A stretch of DNA of 64,000 nt from Chamaecyparis obtusa (taxonomy: Eukaryota > Streptophyta > Pinopsida > Cupressales > Cupressaceae), in NCBI GenBank assembly GCA_027943335.1, contig BSBK01008428.1, positions 684,501 to 748,500 of the forward strand, given 5' to 3'. Under the pieces are notes generated by a model. The model was not told the origin of the DNA. It did no database searches and worked only from the letters and a program-made list of their open reading frames with translations. Each line of letters starts with the position of its first letter. Positions within the stretch are counted from its first letter, which is position 1. The position numbers were made by a program, and so were the translations under genes. Shown one piece after another: positions 25,261 to 37,562 of this stretch.

Positions 25261-26507
25261 TGTTGGAAATATAAATGGGAAAGTAATACTGAGAGGGGGG
25301 GTGAATCAGATATTACCTACTTTTATCTTTTGATCTGATAAAACTTTTATGCATAACATAAATAAAACTCGATCATAGTAAGAAACAAAACATATAAAGA
25401 AACATGCATGAAATTACTCATAACACCAAGATTTTGGTAACCCAAAAACCCTTGAAAGGTAAAACTGGGGTGGGGATGACACCCACAAATCTTCACTACT
25501 ACAATAATAAGTTTTGCCTGTTAAGGCTTACAAAATGTGATCAAATCATGATCTACCCTGTGAAAGGTCTGCTCGGTTAAAAGCTAGAAGACTGGTATAG
25601 TCTACCTTGTTAAAGGATTTATAAACTTACAATAAAGTAAGCACTCGGTAAAGAGATTTACAAAAAGTCTTCTAAGATACTCGGTTAAGAGATTTACCCT
25701 GATACACTGGTCAAAATGTCTCAGTACCTAATCTTTCAGTTTGTACTAGTATGCAGATTATAGATCTTCTCTTTACTCTTTTTGGATCTCTTCTATCTGA
25801 TCTTTTCTTGATTCTATCCTTTCACTGCTTAGCTTGGTCACTGAACTCTGCCTGAATACTTCACTATTCTGAATATACTTCTCTGATCATTTTCTCATAC
25901 TGATTCCATCTTATCTCTCTGATTCACACACTTATCTTTGATCTAGATCTTGCCCTTATATAACAACAAAAACATTTTACTATTTCAAGATCTACGGATC
26001 AAATTTATTTCTATTGCCGCCTTAACTATACAATTTTCTGATTGGCTCTAGGATTTACATAGGGATCAATGATAACAATATGGATACATAATTACCTTTT
26101 TAATTACCTCAATAGACAAAATACAAAACATTATTATCACCAAAAATGATTTACCTCGATCATTGTGCAATTCCAAACTTGTATGTCAATTCTAGCTAAC
26201 TCGGCAAAAGTTATTCCTGGCACTCGGCATAAACTGTACTCGGCATAAACTGTACTTGGCATCAGTTGAACTTCTTTGTCACTCAGTAACCACTGATATA
26301 TGTAACTCAAAAATAACTATACTCTTATCATATTACAAACATATAGTGACCAAGACTTTACTCGGCAGTACTACTGCTCGGTAAGTATACAATACAAAAC
26401 TCGACCTTTACAAAATGACTCGGTCACAGTGATGACCAACCATCATCGCCTAGATGAATGACTAAGTGTGAAACACTAATGGTCAACAAAAACTATAGGG
26501 ATCTACA
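25261..26507 (-). mobile_element. Solo LTR J (element B family)
   Basis: 1,247 bp, termini TGTTGGAAATAT and GGATCTACA, with a perfect CTTAA duplication (25256-25260, 26508-26512). It aligns along its length with the B LTRs, including the GAGGGGGGGTGAATCAG block and the repeated ACTCGGY motifs. Removing it restores the Copia sequence GLKHNLLSVG across the junction. Confidence 0.92.
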
Positions 26508-26512
26508 CTTAA

Positions 26513-27600
26513 GCATAACTTGTTAAGTGTTGGATAATTGACGGACAAAGGATATCAATTAAAGTTCACTAATGGGAAATGTTTTATCAGAGGTAAGAAA
26601 GGAAACTTGATTGCACTTGGTACTAAATCTAGAGGTAATGTATTTGAGTTAAATACATCTGAAGCTTCTTAGTTTATTTGCAAAGATAGATGACAGTTGG
26701 TTGTGGCACAAAAGATTTTGTCATGTCAATTTTGATAATATTATGAAAGCCAACTTGACTAATGCAGTAAGAGACCTACCAAAAATTGTAAAACCATCTA
26801 ACACTGTGTGTAGAGAATGTATTATGGAAAAGCAAACTAGAAGCAGTTATAAAAGTAAAGCATATACATCAAAAGGAAAGTTGGATCTATTTCATACAAA
26901 TCTATGTGGACCTGCAAGGACAAGATCATATTATGGTGAAAGGTACTTTATACTTTTTGTTGATGAATATTCTAGAATGATGTGGATAATTTACTTGAAA
27001 GAGAAATCGGAAGCATTTGAAAAATTCAAGATATTCAAAGAAAAAGTAGAAAATGAATCAAGCTTAAAGTTAAAATGTTTAAGATCAGACAAAGGTGGAG
27101 AGTTTACTTCAGATCTATTCAATTCATATTACAAAGAGCATGGAATACAAATGTAGACATCTGCTCCTAGGACTCTACAACAGAATGGGATAACAAAGAG
27201 AAGGAATAAAATAATACTGGATGTTGCTAGAACAATGTTACTTGAAGGAAATATATCTCATGTGCATTAGAGAGAAGTTGTTGGGACAATAGTGTACACA
27301 TTGAACAAAATTCAAATCAGAGAAGGTACAAGTAAGACTCCCTATGAATTATGGTTTGATCATACTCCTACTGTAAAATACTTCAAAATATTTTGTAGTA
27401 AATGTTACATCAAGAGAGATGATGAAATAGGGAAGTTTGATGCTAGAAGTGATGAAAGAATCTTTCTTGGTTATTCTACAAAAAGAAAGGCTTACAAATG
27501 CTTTAATCTGAGATTAGGAAGATGATTGAAAGTAACAGTGTGAAGACAGATGAAAAGTTTCTGATATAAGAGAGAATGTATGATTGTAATCAAAATACAG
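26513..27600 (+). pseudogene. Element C GAG-pre-integrase and integrase
   Basis: After the J insertion the frame encodes the LLSVG and NGKCFI blocks, then the HHCC zinc domain (WHKRFCHVNF ... CREC) at about 26700-26822. The integrase core follows, with FHTNLCGP, FVDEYSR and DKGGEF blocks. The first catalytic Asp of the family pattern (HTDLCGP) is Asn here. Stops occur at 27154-27156 and around 27268, and the end near 27525 is degraded. The enzyme would have inserted the cDNA into the chromosome; this copy could not. Confidence 0.87.
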
Positions 27601-27932
27601 AGATCAAGGAGGTTGCCACTATAGAAGAAGAAGAAGAACATGTTGAGACTGAATGTGAAAAAGAAATTTGTGATAATGACACAAGTGAGGCTATTGAGAT
27701 TCCTAAGATTCCAAGGTATGTTAAGAAAAATCATCCTAAAAATCAAATTATTGGTAATACAAGTCAAGGAATAATGACTAGATCAAAGATAAGGGAAGAA
27801 ATTTGTTTAATTTCCCAAGTTGAACCAAAGACTACTGATGAAGCTTTTAGAGATGAATCTTGGATCAAAGCTATGCAAGAAGAATTAGATCAGATAAAGA
27901 AAAATAACACTTGATAATTGGTTCCTAGACCT
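27601..27932 (+). pseudogene. Element C linker and start of reverse transcriptase
   Basis: An acidic linker is followed by the RT entry block (EPKTTDEAFRDESWIKAMQEE) and LVPRP, cut by solo LTR H. Two adjacent stops (TGATAA) sit just before LVPRP, where relatives have Trp and Lys or Glu. The frame resumes at 30707 with [10 protein letters not shown]. Confidence 0.85.
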
Positions 27933-30701
27933 TGTTGGTTCCCACCTTTTTCCCACAGTGTCAGGTTTACACTATGATGACAAACTGGTTAGTAACTGCT
28001 CCAAAGTTTGATAGGAAAAAGTGCCAATTGATGAGGACCAAGGACATCCTCCTTCTTCCTTGAGCTCCACATCACTCATGTGGGTATTTCCTTATCTACA
28101 CACTCATGACTCTTCTTGATGAACAAAAGGCCTATAGATTATTATTGTGGAATAGCTTTCAGACTCCTATAGGTATCCTGTACCCCAATGAAACCAAATC
28201 TAATGCAATAACCTTCTTCCATTGAATGAATCTGAAAACTAGAAAGGACCTCCTACTATCTACTACGAACATGAGAGGAAAATTATTTCATTTCAATAAT
28301 TGATGTTGGGTTGAATGGATCCTTGAAATACCCTAAGTCTCTCATAGGCTAGTGCCTTATCCATTGGGCAGCAAAGTCAAATACATCACCACAACAAAGC
28401 TATGAAACAATAAGACAACACATTCAAATATGTTGATGCCTTACACCAATCATACACCACTAATCAGATCTCACTTCAACAATCCACCTATGTACCCAGA
28501 CATGCTATCACCTATTCAAAGGATTTTAACCCTCCCCTTAGAAGAGACCTAGGAATCAAGCAATACATTAATCAGCATCCACTGAAAGACAAGCATGAGA
28601 TACCCTTGATACCCCAACTCATACACATTTGAAAACTAGTCCTAAACTTAGTTGCTTCTGCGAAAACAACTCTATTACAAACACTTTGGAAATGCAAATA
28701 GAAAGACTAAAACACCCTTGATGCTCTATCAATAAGCTTAAAACTCAAATGGAGACAATCTAATAGCAGTATAAATATTTTAAACTCTTATACATAAGAC
28801 AAACTGTTACAACTTATATTGTATTCTCATAGCCAGAAAGGAAAGAGGGAACACCCTATGTGCAGAGAAGAAGGAAATATATTATAGGAAAGAACATTCA
28901 TGGGCCCAGCTCTCAAAAGAGAGAGCGGAACCATTCCTTATGATCTTGAAAATCTTTTTATAGGACAAGGATTGCAACAAGCTACAGATCATGTAGGGAA
29001 AAATTTAGGTCTACAACAACCAGCCTAAACAAGAAATAAAAGCATGCAAAGAAAGCCTAGAAACTCAAGAAAATCAGATCAAATCTGATGTACAATCATT
29101 TCAGTTTCATCACCATAGGCTAACTGCGATCATAAGTTACTACCTTCTTGTTGCAGAAAAAACAAACTTTAATGCTAGAGCCAATTAAAAAGACTTTGCG
29201 TGTACACAACATGGAGATCTCTGACATACTACCAAACCCTAGCCACCTGTGTCAAAACAATAGTCCTTTGCATTCAAACCAGCATGGCATCCCAGGAAGC
29301 AAAATCAGATCAAGACGGCCACCCAAATCTTCTTCATCATCTTCACAACTGCTACCTATCTTGGAGAAATCAAATCTGAGCTACCCATTTTGTCGCATAC
29401 GGCTCGCTATAAAAACACTGGTAAGACAACCCCAGGAAAAATTTAAAATTTAGCTGCAATGATTAACCAATCAACATTTAGAACACGACCGTTGATCTTA
29501 GTCTTTCCCAGTAGATTGGGCAGTCCTTAAAATTTGACACAATGGTCAACAAGCCCATAAAAAGTCCACAGCCACATCACCACCTCGGCAACCAGTAGAA
29601 AATGAGCACCTCAGCATGACTGGCACATCGGACCCACCGCCTTTAAATCAAACGGTGGTCGCATGATCGCAAAGGTGAAGAATATTCTTTGCGATCATGT
29701 GACAACCCTAGATCCTACCACACTATCATTCATGTTAGGTTTCGGGCTCACCAACACATCCTCGTCACTGAAAACACTGGCCCCACTTAGAAAATCCACA
29801 TCACCACCAAGCTCAACCAATCAGAAATGAACATGTCAAGAAGACCTGACAACTGGACCCACCACACCGACCAATTAAAAATGAGCAAGACTACAACATC
29901 TAACACGCGGACCCACCTGGACCCATTGACCCTCACTTGTTGAAAGATCAGATGGTTGTCGCAATGCCATGAAGGTTATCTTTTGGGCACTTTTTCATTG
30001 TGGCACCGTGACCACCATTGATCCTAACCGAACTTTAATCGCTTCCAAACTGAGGCCGCCAAACATAACACAAACTGCTCATTGGATCGCTGAAGGTTAA
30101 GGACTTAACCACCAGGATAGCGTGAACATGTGACTGAAGAAAACATCGGGTCACCGAATGAAAAGCACTTAACTACTAGAATCAAGAGACCCCGCGAACA
30201 CATAGTAGCGTGATCACCGAATGAAAAACTTAACCGCCCAAGAAACTGGAGATCAAGCGACTACAACCAAGAAGAACTGGGCCCCTCTAAGTCGCAACAG
30301 TGCACATAAGAAAACCTAATGCCAGAAATTAGCTGCGAAGAGATGAAAGGCTGAAAACAACCAGGGTTTTCACATTGACACAAAAGTAACAAAGGAATGC
30401 AAAAACATCGAGGGTTTTTATGTTTAGACAATTTTGACACCACCCAATATAAAGACAACTATTTCCTCCAGACCTTGAGACTTGAATATCTCCCTGGTTT
30501 TAACACATTAGACAATGTGATTTGAACTGGAGCATGGTGACACAATGAAGAACATGGGGCTAAGAGCGCAAGCCATAAAACATTGTGGATCTTCTTTGCA
30601 CATTAAAACAAGCCTGCAGGTAGGGTGGGACAACTTCAGGAAAACAATGGAAATAGACCATTTTCATAGGATTTATACATTGACAGGAAAATGGCCTAAT
30701 A
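27933..30701 (-). mobile_element. Solo LTR H, 2.8 kb, Tat/Ogre-like (distant relative of the F LTR)
   Basis: 2,769 bp from TGTTGGTTCCCACC to TGGCCTAATA (CA terminus changed to TA), flanked by GACCT duplications (27928-27932, 30702-30706). Its first 200 bp resemble the beginning of the F LTR (a shared, diverged block with CCTTCTTC, CTCCACA and GTGGGTAT in order), which gives the minus orientation by analogy. No primer site or coding domain was found. Removing H rejoins the Copia RT codons for [15 protein letters not shown]. Confidence 0.8.
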
Positions 30702-30706
30702 GACCT

Positions 30707-31019
30707 AAAGACAAAAATGTGATAGGAACTAAGTGGGTTTTCATAAAAAAATGAATGAAGAAGGAATTATTGTAAGAAACAAAGAAAGATTGGTATGCAA
30801 AGGTTATTCACAACAAGAAGGCATAGATTTTGAAGAGACATTTTCTCTTTTTGCTCAGATAGAAGATGTGAGATTATTTATGGCTTATGCTGCACATAAA
30901 GACTTCAAAGTATATCAGATGGATGTAAAATCTGTATTTTTGAATGGGGATCTTGAAGAGGAAGTATACATAGGACAACCTGATGGATTTCCTCTGACCG
31001 AAGATGAAGACATGGTATG
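30707..31019 (+). pseudogene. Element C reverse transcriptase, segment 2
   Basis: Encodes [29 protein letters not shown] and [19 protein letters not shown], hallmark Copia RT blocks; the last holds the first catalytic Asp. A frameshift lies near 30750 (the ORF that begins at 30733 is out of step with the upstream one). It is cut at 31019 by element F and continues at 49814. Confidence 0.9.
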
Positions 31020-33177
31020 TGTTAGCTCCTTTTCATGTAGAATCACAATATGCTATCAAGCCTGACTCTTTAACATCCCGATTTCAAATTCTTATAGGCA
31101 AAAGGCTAATTGATAAGGAACAAGTCCTTCTTCACTTCAGGCTCCACAGAACCAAGCGGGTATACCTCATACATGTTAAATCTGCATACACAACACTTTC
31201 TCATTAATCCCTTTATGCAGACGTGAAGATTGGTGGATTATGACAAGGATATTCATCCTTCTTCTCTTCAAACCTAGAGGCTCAAGCAGGATAACCTATT
31301 GATTCTCTCTTCAAGGAATCACCCGAATGAATTGTACTTCTTGAATACAATTAGACATGAATATTCATAATAACAAGAAATTAAAATTGAATAGATCTTA
31401 AAGATTGATGTTGAAACTGTAAGGCAACTCAGGACTAGTGCCTTATTCATTGGGCAACATAGTCATACAAATGTATGTTCCTAGAAAACCTTAACCTCAA
31501 ACTCAAAGAAACCAAGTGAAATGCCTTGCAGATTACTCCTATCACTCCAGTTCTTGGACATCAAATTTGTATACAAATCTAGAATTCTCAGAATTTGAAG
31601 TCAAGACTTACTCCCTTCTTGAGGAAAACTCAAACTCAAACCCACAGATACCTTGTAACTGGTATACTGACATGCCTTACAATTCAATACATAAGAATTA
31701 AGATCATAAATACAAAGACTTCAAACACAAACTAAATTGGGCTTCCGTTGTTTTCATTAAAATTTATTTGTAAATATACATTTGAAAAATAAAGAAACAC
31801 AGAAAATAAAAACACCAATGCTTGGAAGCTGCTCTACAGCATAAATTTCAACATCCCTTTACAATTGAGAAGAAAATAGAGATATAGCAAAAATGTGGTC
31901 AATTCAAAAACCCACTGACAGATGTCTATCCTTGGCCTGAAAACATCTCTGAGTCTTCTCACCATGACCTGTAACTGATTCTCAAAAATAATCTGATTCC
32001 TGCAATCATGTCTTCAACAAACTGATCTGATTCTTGTCCTTGGAATTTCTAGCTCATACTGCTCTCATCCATTTTACTAAAACTGAAAATAAATGTCTCC
32101 ATCATATTCCTCGTTCTGACACCTTACTGGTGATATATAACACTTATATATTTCGGCCAAAAATGAGTTTCTGAGAAAATTTTCCGTGAGCAGCTCTGGT
32201 CATTTAAATTTTGCAATTTTAGCCTATAGTTCAGACTATATCAAATTCTAAATCCCTTTAAATTTGACATTTTTAATCATTTTCTGCATTTTCCATAGAA
32301 TGGACCAGAATTTGCCACTTATCATATGCTAACTGGGTGCTCAAACTTTCCATGGCTTAACCATCCTATTTAGAGAACTAGCGACCAAATGACTCTCCAA
32401 GTCTCTGAATAAAATTCCTAACTACAGTTACCTCTGGTGACTTGGCGAGTAACTTTATTTTTTGAATTGTAGAATCCAGCTTTGACCTCGGGTTAGATCC
32501 AGCGAACAAGCAACCATACCCATTCTCGTAATCGCAGAATGAAACTACCTAACTGCCAGCTATTTGGCGACTCAGTGACTGAAGGCTCACCGAATCATGG
32601 AAAGACTAGGGCTAAACCATTAAAAATCAGTGAACTGGCGAATGAGTTATCTCCAATTCACGAAATGGTTAGCCCCTAACCGCTAGCATTTAGCGACCTC
32701 GCGACTGACGGTTAGCAGACCTCTAACTCTAAATCGCATGAAGTTTCATTGACTGTCAACCTCATCCTACGAATGCATGAGTGTCTACCATGTGTCCATC
32801 TCATCCACCATCAACTCTCTGCAAAACTTTCTCCTCTTAGGTGCGGGCACAGAAATCAAGGTGGGTGCATGAACAGTCAAGCATAGTTTCAAACATTTGA
32901 TTTACCTTTGTTGTTTGTTAAGTTGTTTATAAACATTTTGAAGCTCATTCTCAGGATCAATGTGGGATATTAACTTTTCATGTTTTAAAGACCTGTTCAC
33001 ATTTTCAGTCGAAATACGGGGTCCCACCGTGCACAGAGACCACCAACTAAGCGCACCCACCAAGAGCCTCTGCTCTTCTATTTACAATGAATGAGAGTGT
33101 TGTGATATAAAAACATTACAAAAATTATTTACCCACTGCATGTGGGATATATCCATAGAATGCCTTTGAAGGAAACA

Positions 33178-33328
33178 CGTGCCCAAATCTCTTTGTTCCT
33201 CTGTTAGACTTAAGTCGTTAAGCATGCCCTCCATCTTTTCAGTTAAATGCATCTAGATTTTTATCAAGCAGCAATCTACAACAAAATGTTTTCCTATAGA
33301 ACCCTAGAAACACATCCTTATAAGACTC
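33178..33328 (-). pseudogene. CUL1: Captured cullin-1 fragment in the left LTR of F, with internal deletion
   Basis: The minus strand matches the copy at 45612-45810 but lacks 51 bp that encode the LTKLKQQ region. What remains reads SYKD..., a FYRKTF-like start, then EKMEGMLNDLSL. Cullin-1 is the scaffold of SCF ubiquitin ligases. The piece is too short to function. The identification rests mainly on the longer right-hand copy. Confidence 0.65.
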
Positions 33329-33476
33329 CGACTGGCGAGGAACTTGGCAACAAGAGGTGTGAGAGCAATGGTTATGGGGACGTGCATAGGAAAAAGTGCC
33401 TTATTACATAAAAGTGCAAGCATCAGAACCCCGCTTTCTTGCCTCCTCTTTCCCATCTCTAGTTCCATTCAGTATT

Positions 33477-33625
33477 TCTTCATCCCTAGGCCACCGATTT
33501 TCAACTTCATTTTCTTTCGTTGTTTCTTCCTTGGAACATTACTCTGTCCTAATGCAGAGCTAAACTTGTTCAAATTTACTTGCATCTCCCGAGTCTCTAG
33601 TTCTTTCTTTTGTTGATACACAAAT
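33477..33625 (-). other. Possible further captured fragment, gene not identified (left LTR of F)
   Basis: The minus-strand frame encodes KELETREMQVNLNKF followed by SNVPRKKQRKKMKL, a helical then strongly basic segment, conserved in the right LTR at about 45960-46110. It lies between the cullin-1 and acetyl-CoA synthetase pieces and in the same sense. I do not recognise the parent gene. It could be chance coding potential in a conserved LTR. Confidence 0.35.
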
Positions 33626-34431
33626 AGCGTGAGGCTCCTATGTGTATTTCTTGTATACACTGGTATCCTTCTAAGATGTGCGTGGGTTGCTGCCTTAACT
33701 CCTTACACATGAGCCCCATTTTGGCTGGCTTATGTGCTGGTAGGCTAATCGGAATGGCGTAGGGCAGCTCCCTTACAATGCATAAGGCACTCACCACTAC
33801 TAAGTGTGGGCTTGCTTCCTCTATCATATGTGTGAAACCCCCTTCAAACATAGTGCATCCCATTTTCAACTCACATTGGTTATTAAAACTCTTAGCGTTG
33901 GCATATAGAGTGAATTACATGAGGCATCCTTTGCTCTCACTTGGTTGCTCACCTTTATGGTGCGTGAGCCTCTAGTAGGCTGTCGTGCAAGGCTCCCAAA
34001 AGTGCTTCCATGGTAGCATACCCTAAACATTGTGCAAGCCCTATGGTTACACAGGTAGCTTCCTTTTGAATGCGTGAAGCTCCTCTTTATTTAGCAAGTC
34101 TCCACATGTATTTAGTGTGAGCTAGCAGTCTCCATTTAATGGTGTGTGGGTTTGTTTATGTGCCCAGTGGACTGTACACAGTGGTGCATTGAAAGCATGG
34201 GGCCTGCAAGCGGCTCCCCCTTCTCATGCTAGACTGGTGTACGTATCACCCTTCACCAAATGGTTTACATGCCAGCACCCTTTCTCCTATTCCAAATAAT
34301 GCTTAACGCAAACATGTTTAAGCATTGGATGAACCCTAGATAGCATATACTTCACATGGCCATCTTTGCACAGGGAGTTTTACAATTGCAATTCCCTCTA
34401 CAAACAGGGCACACTTACTCAATATCCAACA

Positions 34432-34857
34432 TCATCCAGCATCAGTGTATTTTGGTACTCCTTCAAAAATCACAATTGTTGCATTATTTAGAAGAGGACC
34501 ATACATTACATAGATATGTCTAGTGATCAATCCACAATCGGTTGTACACCAACATACATCACTTGGCTTGTAATCAAAAGCATATTTGAATGTTGTGGCT
34601 AAGTAAACTATGTAACCACCAGTAGTAAAAGTATATTTGACAAATTTTGGCCCCCCATTTGAGCAACACTGCATCTTAGGACTGCTTTAGGCTTGTAGTC
34701 TACAATTCATTGGGTAAGGGAATCAGATGAAAATCCAGCAAATGCAACTGAATGGACAACACCAATGTGAGCAGAAGCCAGCATTGCTATTGACATTTCT
34801 TTTAACATAGGCAAGTAAATTGCCATTGCATCTCCTTTCTTCCCCTCAGAGTCACAC
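34432..34857 (-). pseudogene. ACS: Captured acetyl-CoA synthetase fragment in the left LTR of F
   Basis: Two blocks of the AMP-forming acetyl-CoA synthetase family. The first (about 34857-34690) has [10 protein letters not shown], then a [22 protein letters not shown] stretch and KPKAVL; the second (34650-34432) has TTGGYIVYLATTFKYAF, YKPSDVCWCTTDCG, YGPLLNNATIVIFEGVP. In the full enzyme about 100 residues separate them (including the P-loop-like TSGSTGKPKG); here they abut, with no intron. Stops are present. The enzyme makes acetyl-CoA from acetate; this piece cannot. It has the same strand as element F. Confidence 0.85.
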
Positions 34858-35139
34858 TTTAATATTTGCTAACATTATACAAATTGAGCAATAGATGGCT
34901 GCCAGCTATGATAATGGTCTGGGAATCAATTGTCAAGAACTTACCCCATTTTCTCTAAAAATAAGTTCATGGCATCCCATCAATTTGCACAATCCCATTA
35001 TAACGTGAAGCCTCTAGTTAACTCACACTGGCTCCCATCAATTTCACACAGGGTGCCTCCTTTGGTTTAATGCTAGCTACAGTAGCACATTCACAATGAT
35101 CTCCCTTAGTACTTACACTGGTTCCTCCACTCTCCATGT

Positions 35140-35743
35140 GGGAGCCTTCTCATACTGTCTATTAATGGCATACAAATCAGCTAGAGCCTCTCTCAAAGTT
35201 AGATTTGTGGAGCTCATATATAACTGTGTTTCAATAGCATCAATGACAATGGATGCACTGTATATAGATGATGATCCAAGTTTGAATTGTTGACAATAGT
35301 TATTTATGGAAAGCTAGATTTATAGCTAGAGCTATGAGAGCTACCTCATACATAGTATCTTGTAGTTGAGGATTGTTGGTGGGGATGTAAGGTACCAAAA
35401 GGGATAGTTGTCGATCACATGCAAATTCAAACACCCATCTCATCAAGAGGTTCCATCCGGGCCTTTCCAGCTTCAATTGCAGCTAGTGCCCTTTTATGTT
35501 GTTGATGTTGAAGAAGCCAAACTATATGGTCATCTGCATCCCTGGGCTTTGCAATGATTACACCTTTAGGAAAAACTATATAGAAAAGTGGTTCCTCATA
35601 AGGACCCCACTGCCTCCTGCACCACTGCTTCCTGAGAAAGAAGCATGTGCAAGCAGATAATCTTTGGCCTTGAAATGCTCAAATCCATTTATTGGAAGTT
35701 CACCTGATGTAAGGTCTTCATCTTTCCAAGTCACCCTACTCAT
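35140..35743 (-). pseudogene. VPS41: Captured VPS41 fragment in the left LTR of F
   Basis: The minus strand encodes VTWKDEDLTSGELPINGFEH, FKAKDYLLAHASFSGSS, AKPRDADDHIVWLLQH and LAAIEAGKARMEPLDEMG. It then jumps directly to RWVFEFACDRQLSLLVPYIP, the NPQLQDTMYEVALIALA stretch and, after a frameshift, REALADLYAINRQYEKA. These follow the order of plant VPS41, the HOPS-complex subunit for vacuolar trafficking. About 30 residues between the two blocks are missing, as if an exon had been skipped, and no intron is seen. Stops and frameshifts make it non-functional. Confidence 0.87.
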
Positions 35744-37323
35744 AACACTTATTGTGTAAATTTCATTTGTTGCCGGCTACCGAAGATATTATGCACAAGG
35801 CATAGCATTTGATGCACACCCCTCCAAGACACCAAAAGGCAATCAATCAACTGAAATTAGAACCATAGTGCATCGAAAGATTGACCATATAATTCATTTT
35901 ACATCTTTTAAAAAACTGTCAAATAGCACTAACTGGCTCCTAAATGCGGCTTTAAAAACTAACTGAACAACCTAACAAGAGGGTGCCACTGAGCATACTC
36001 GTTGAATTCCAACATCACAGTACGTTGGTCAGAGGAAAACTCCTGAAGAGATCTGAGCTTAAAGATATCAACTACCAGACATGGCCACTTTATAACCAAT
36101 TATATCTGCACTCATCAAATCTGCACAAGTTGCCTCTAGATTCGGCTTTAAAAATTGACCAGATGAAACTTTCAAAACCTGGCATCCTGGACACTGAATC
36201 ACCTTCATACAAGGAATATGAATCCATGACTAGCTTCCCCAAAAAGTCAAAATGTCGATCATAATAAATTACCAAAGTCAGCCCGTTAGATAAATTCAGA
36301 ATATAAAACAGTGAAATTCATAGAAACTGAGTTCGGACACGGCTTTGAAAACTAGTCAAAACATGACATCAGGATCTAAAAACATAGGCATTTATTATTT
36401 TTCATATATAGAATAAAATTCCACAATTCAAGTTCATGACGAATGACAGGGTGTATTTGGAAATCAGGCAAAGAGAGCCTCTCAGAATTGCAAACTAGGA
36501 AACATAGTGAAACAGTGATTTTTGCATACGGAATGACCCTGGGAAAGTATGCTAAAGATTCGTCAAAACTTCTAACTTGGAATACTTGGAGTATTCTCAG
36601 AGTAGAACTCAGTGGTACAACCTATTCAAGCTCACCAATCACGGATCAAAAGTTATAACGTCACGAATAGGGGTATGGATCAATCTGCACATCTCACAAC
36701 TTGAAAAACAACAAAAGTTGTGTTTGGAATTGTATTTGCAAACTGAGAAGATAGATTTGTCATGACCTCAAAATTGAAACATAGGAATTATTTGACCCCT
36801 GGAATATGATGTAGAAGGAATTTTCTCAATAGGGTCAACTGGTTCAAAGATATGACTGGTCAAACAGGCCCTTCCAGAATTATGAACAATTACACAAGTG
36901 CATGACAACAGCAAACTACCAAATTTGAGGGGTTCGAAACCTAATCAAACAGATTTGAAATGACATGAAAATTGGAGCATAAGTTCTTTGATATTCATAC
37001 TGAACATCCTCAAAGTGGCGGGTCATGAAACATTGCTAGACAGCAGATATTCAAAGGCAAACTGGGCTACTATACACTGTTTGACATGGGAAAAATGTGC
37101 AAATGGACACTTGCTCAAAATGGGACTTCACCAAATGACTCAGGATGACAAAATAACATCATGTAATGCATGCACATACTGAATGGAGTGTGTAAAATAC
37201 CTGGAACACCTTATAGGCTTCAAAATGGCAGTCGGGTACATATGCATGAAAAGCATTGAAAGCTTCAAACTGTAAAATTTTAACATGGTACTTGAAATCC
37301 ATGTTGCATTTTTAGTCCCAATA

Positions 37324-37562
37324 GTGGCTCTGACTATGGATGTGTGCCCCATGCGGGCACGTAGAGAACTTCAGAATCTCATGGTAGAAGCAGACCAATC
37401 AAACTTGAAATCAGACTTTTCTCTTTTACTTCTCTCTCTTCTCCTTATTCTCTTCTCAAACTAGAAATCATTTTATTGAAAGTAAACACACAACTGAAAA
37501 TAAAGCAACTGTACAATGTGCACATTATTTACAAATGGCCCACAATCATAAAACTTGAATCA
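37324..37562 (-). other. F interior between acidic ORF and 3' LTR
   Basis: Noncoding. I could not find a convincing polypurine tract directly next to the 3' LTR at 37323. Confidence 0.4.

Larger units (their letters stand above)
31020..37323 (-). repeat. 3' LTR of element F (6,304 bp)
   Basis: From TGTTAGCTCC to AGTCCCAATA on the plus strand. It aligns along its whole length with 43454-49808 apart from point changes and a 51-bp block missing near 33240. About 33180-35745 is occupied by captured host-gene pieces and unrecognised sequence; the remainder is LTR-like sequence shared in part with E and H. Confidence 0.9.

Noticed and set aside
25261..25333. Extension of the Copia protease frame past 25260
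   Set aside because: The added residues are translated solo LTR J sequence, bounded by the CTTAA duplication; the true continuation is at 26513.
33344..33616. Plus-strand ORF of 90 codons repeated at 45826-46098
   Set aside because: It is repeated only because it lies in the two LTRs of F, and it is antisense to the captured fragments; no recognisable product.
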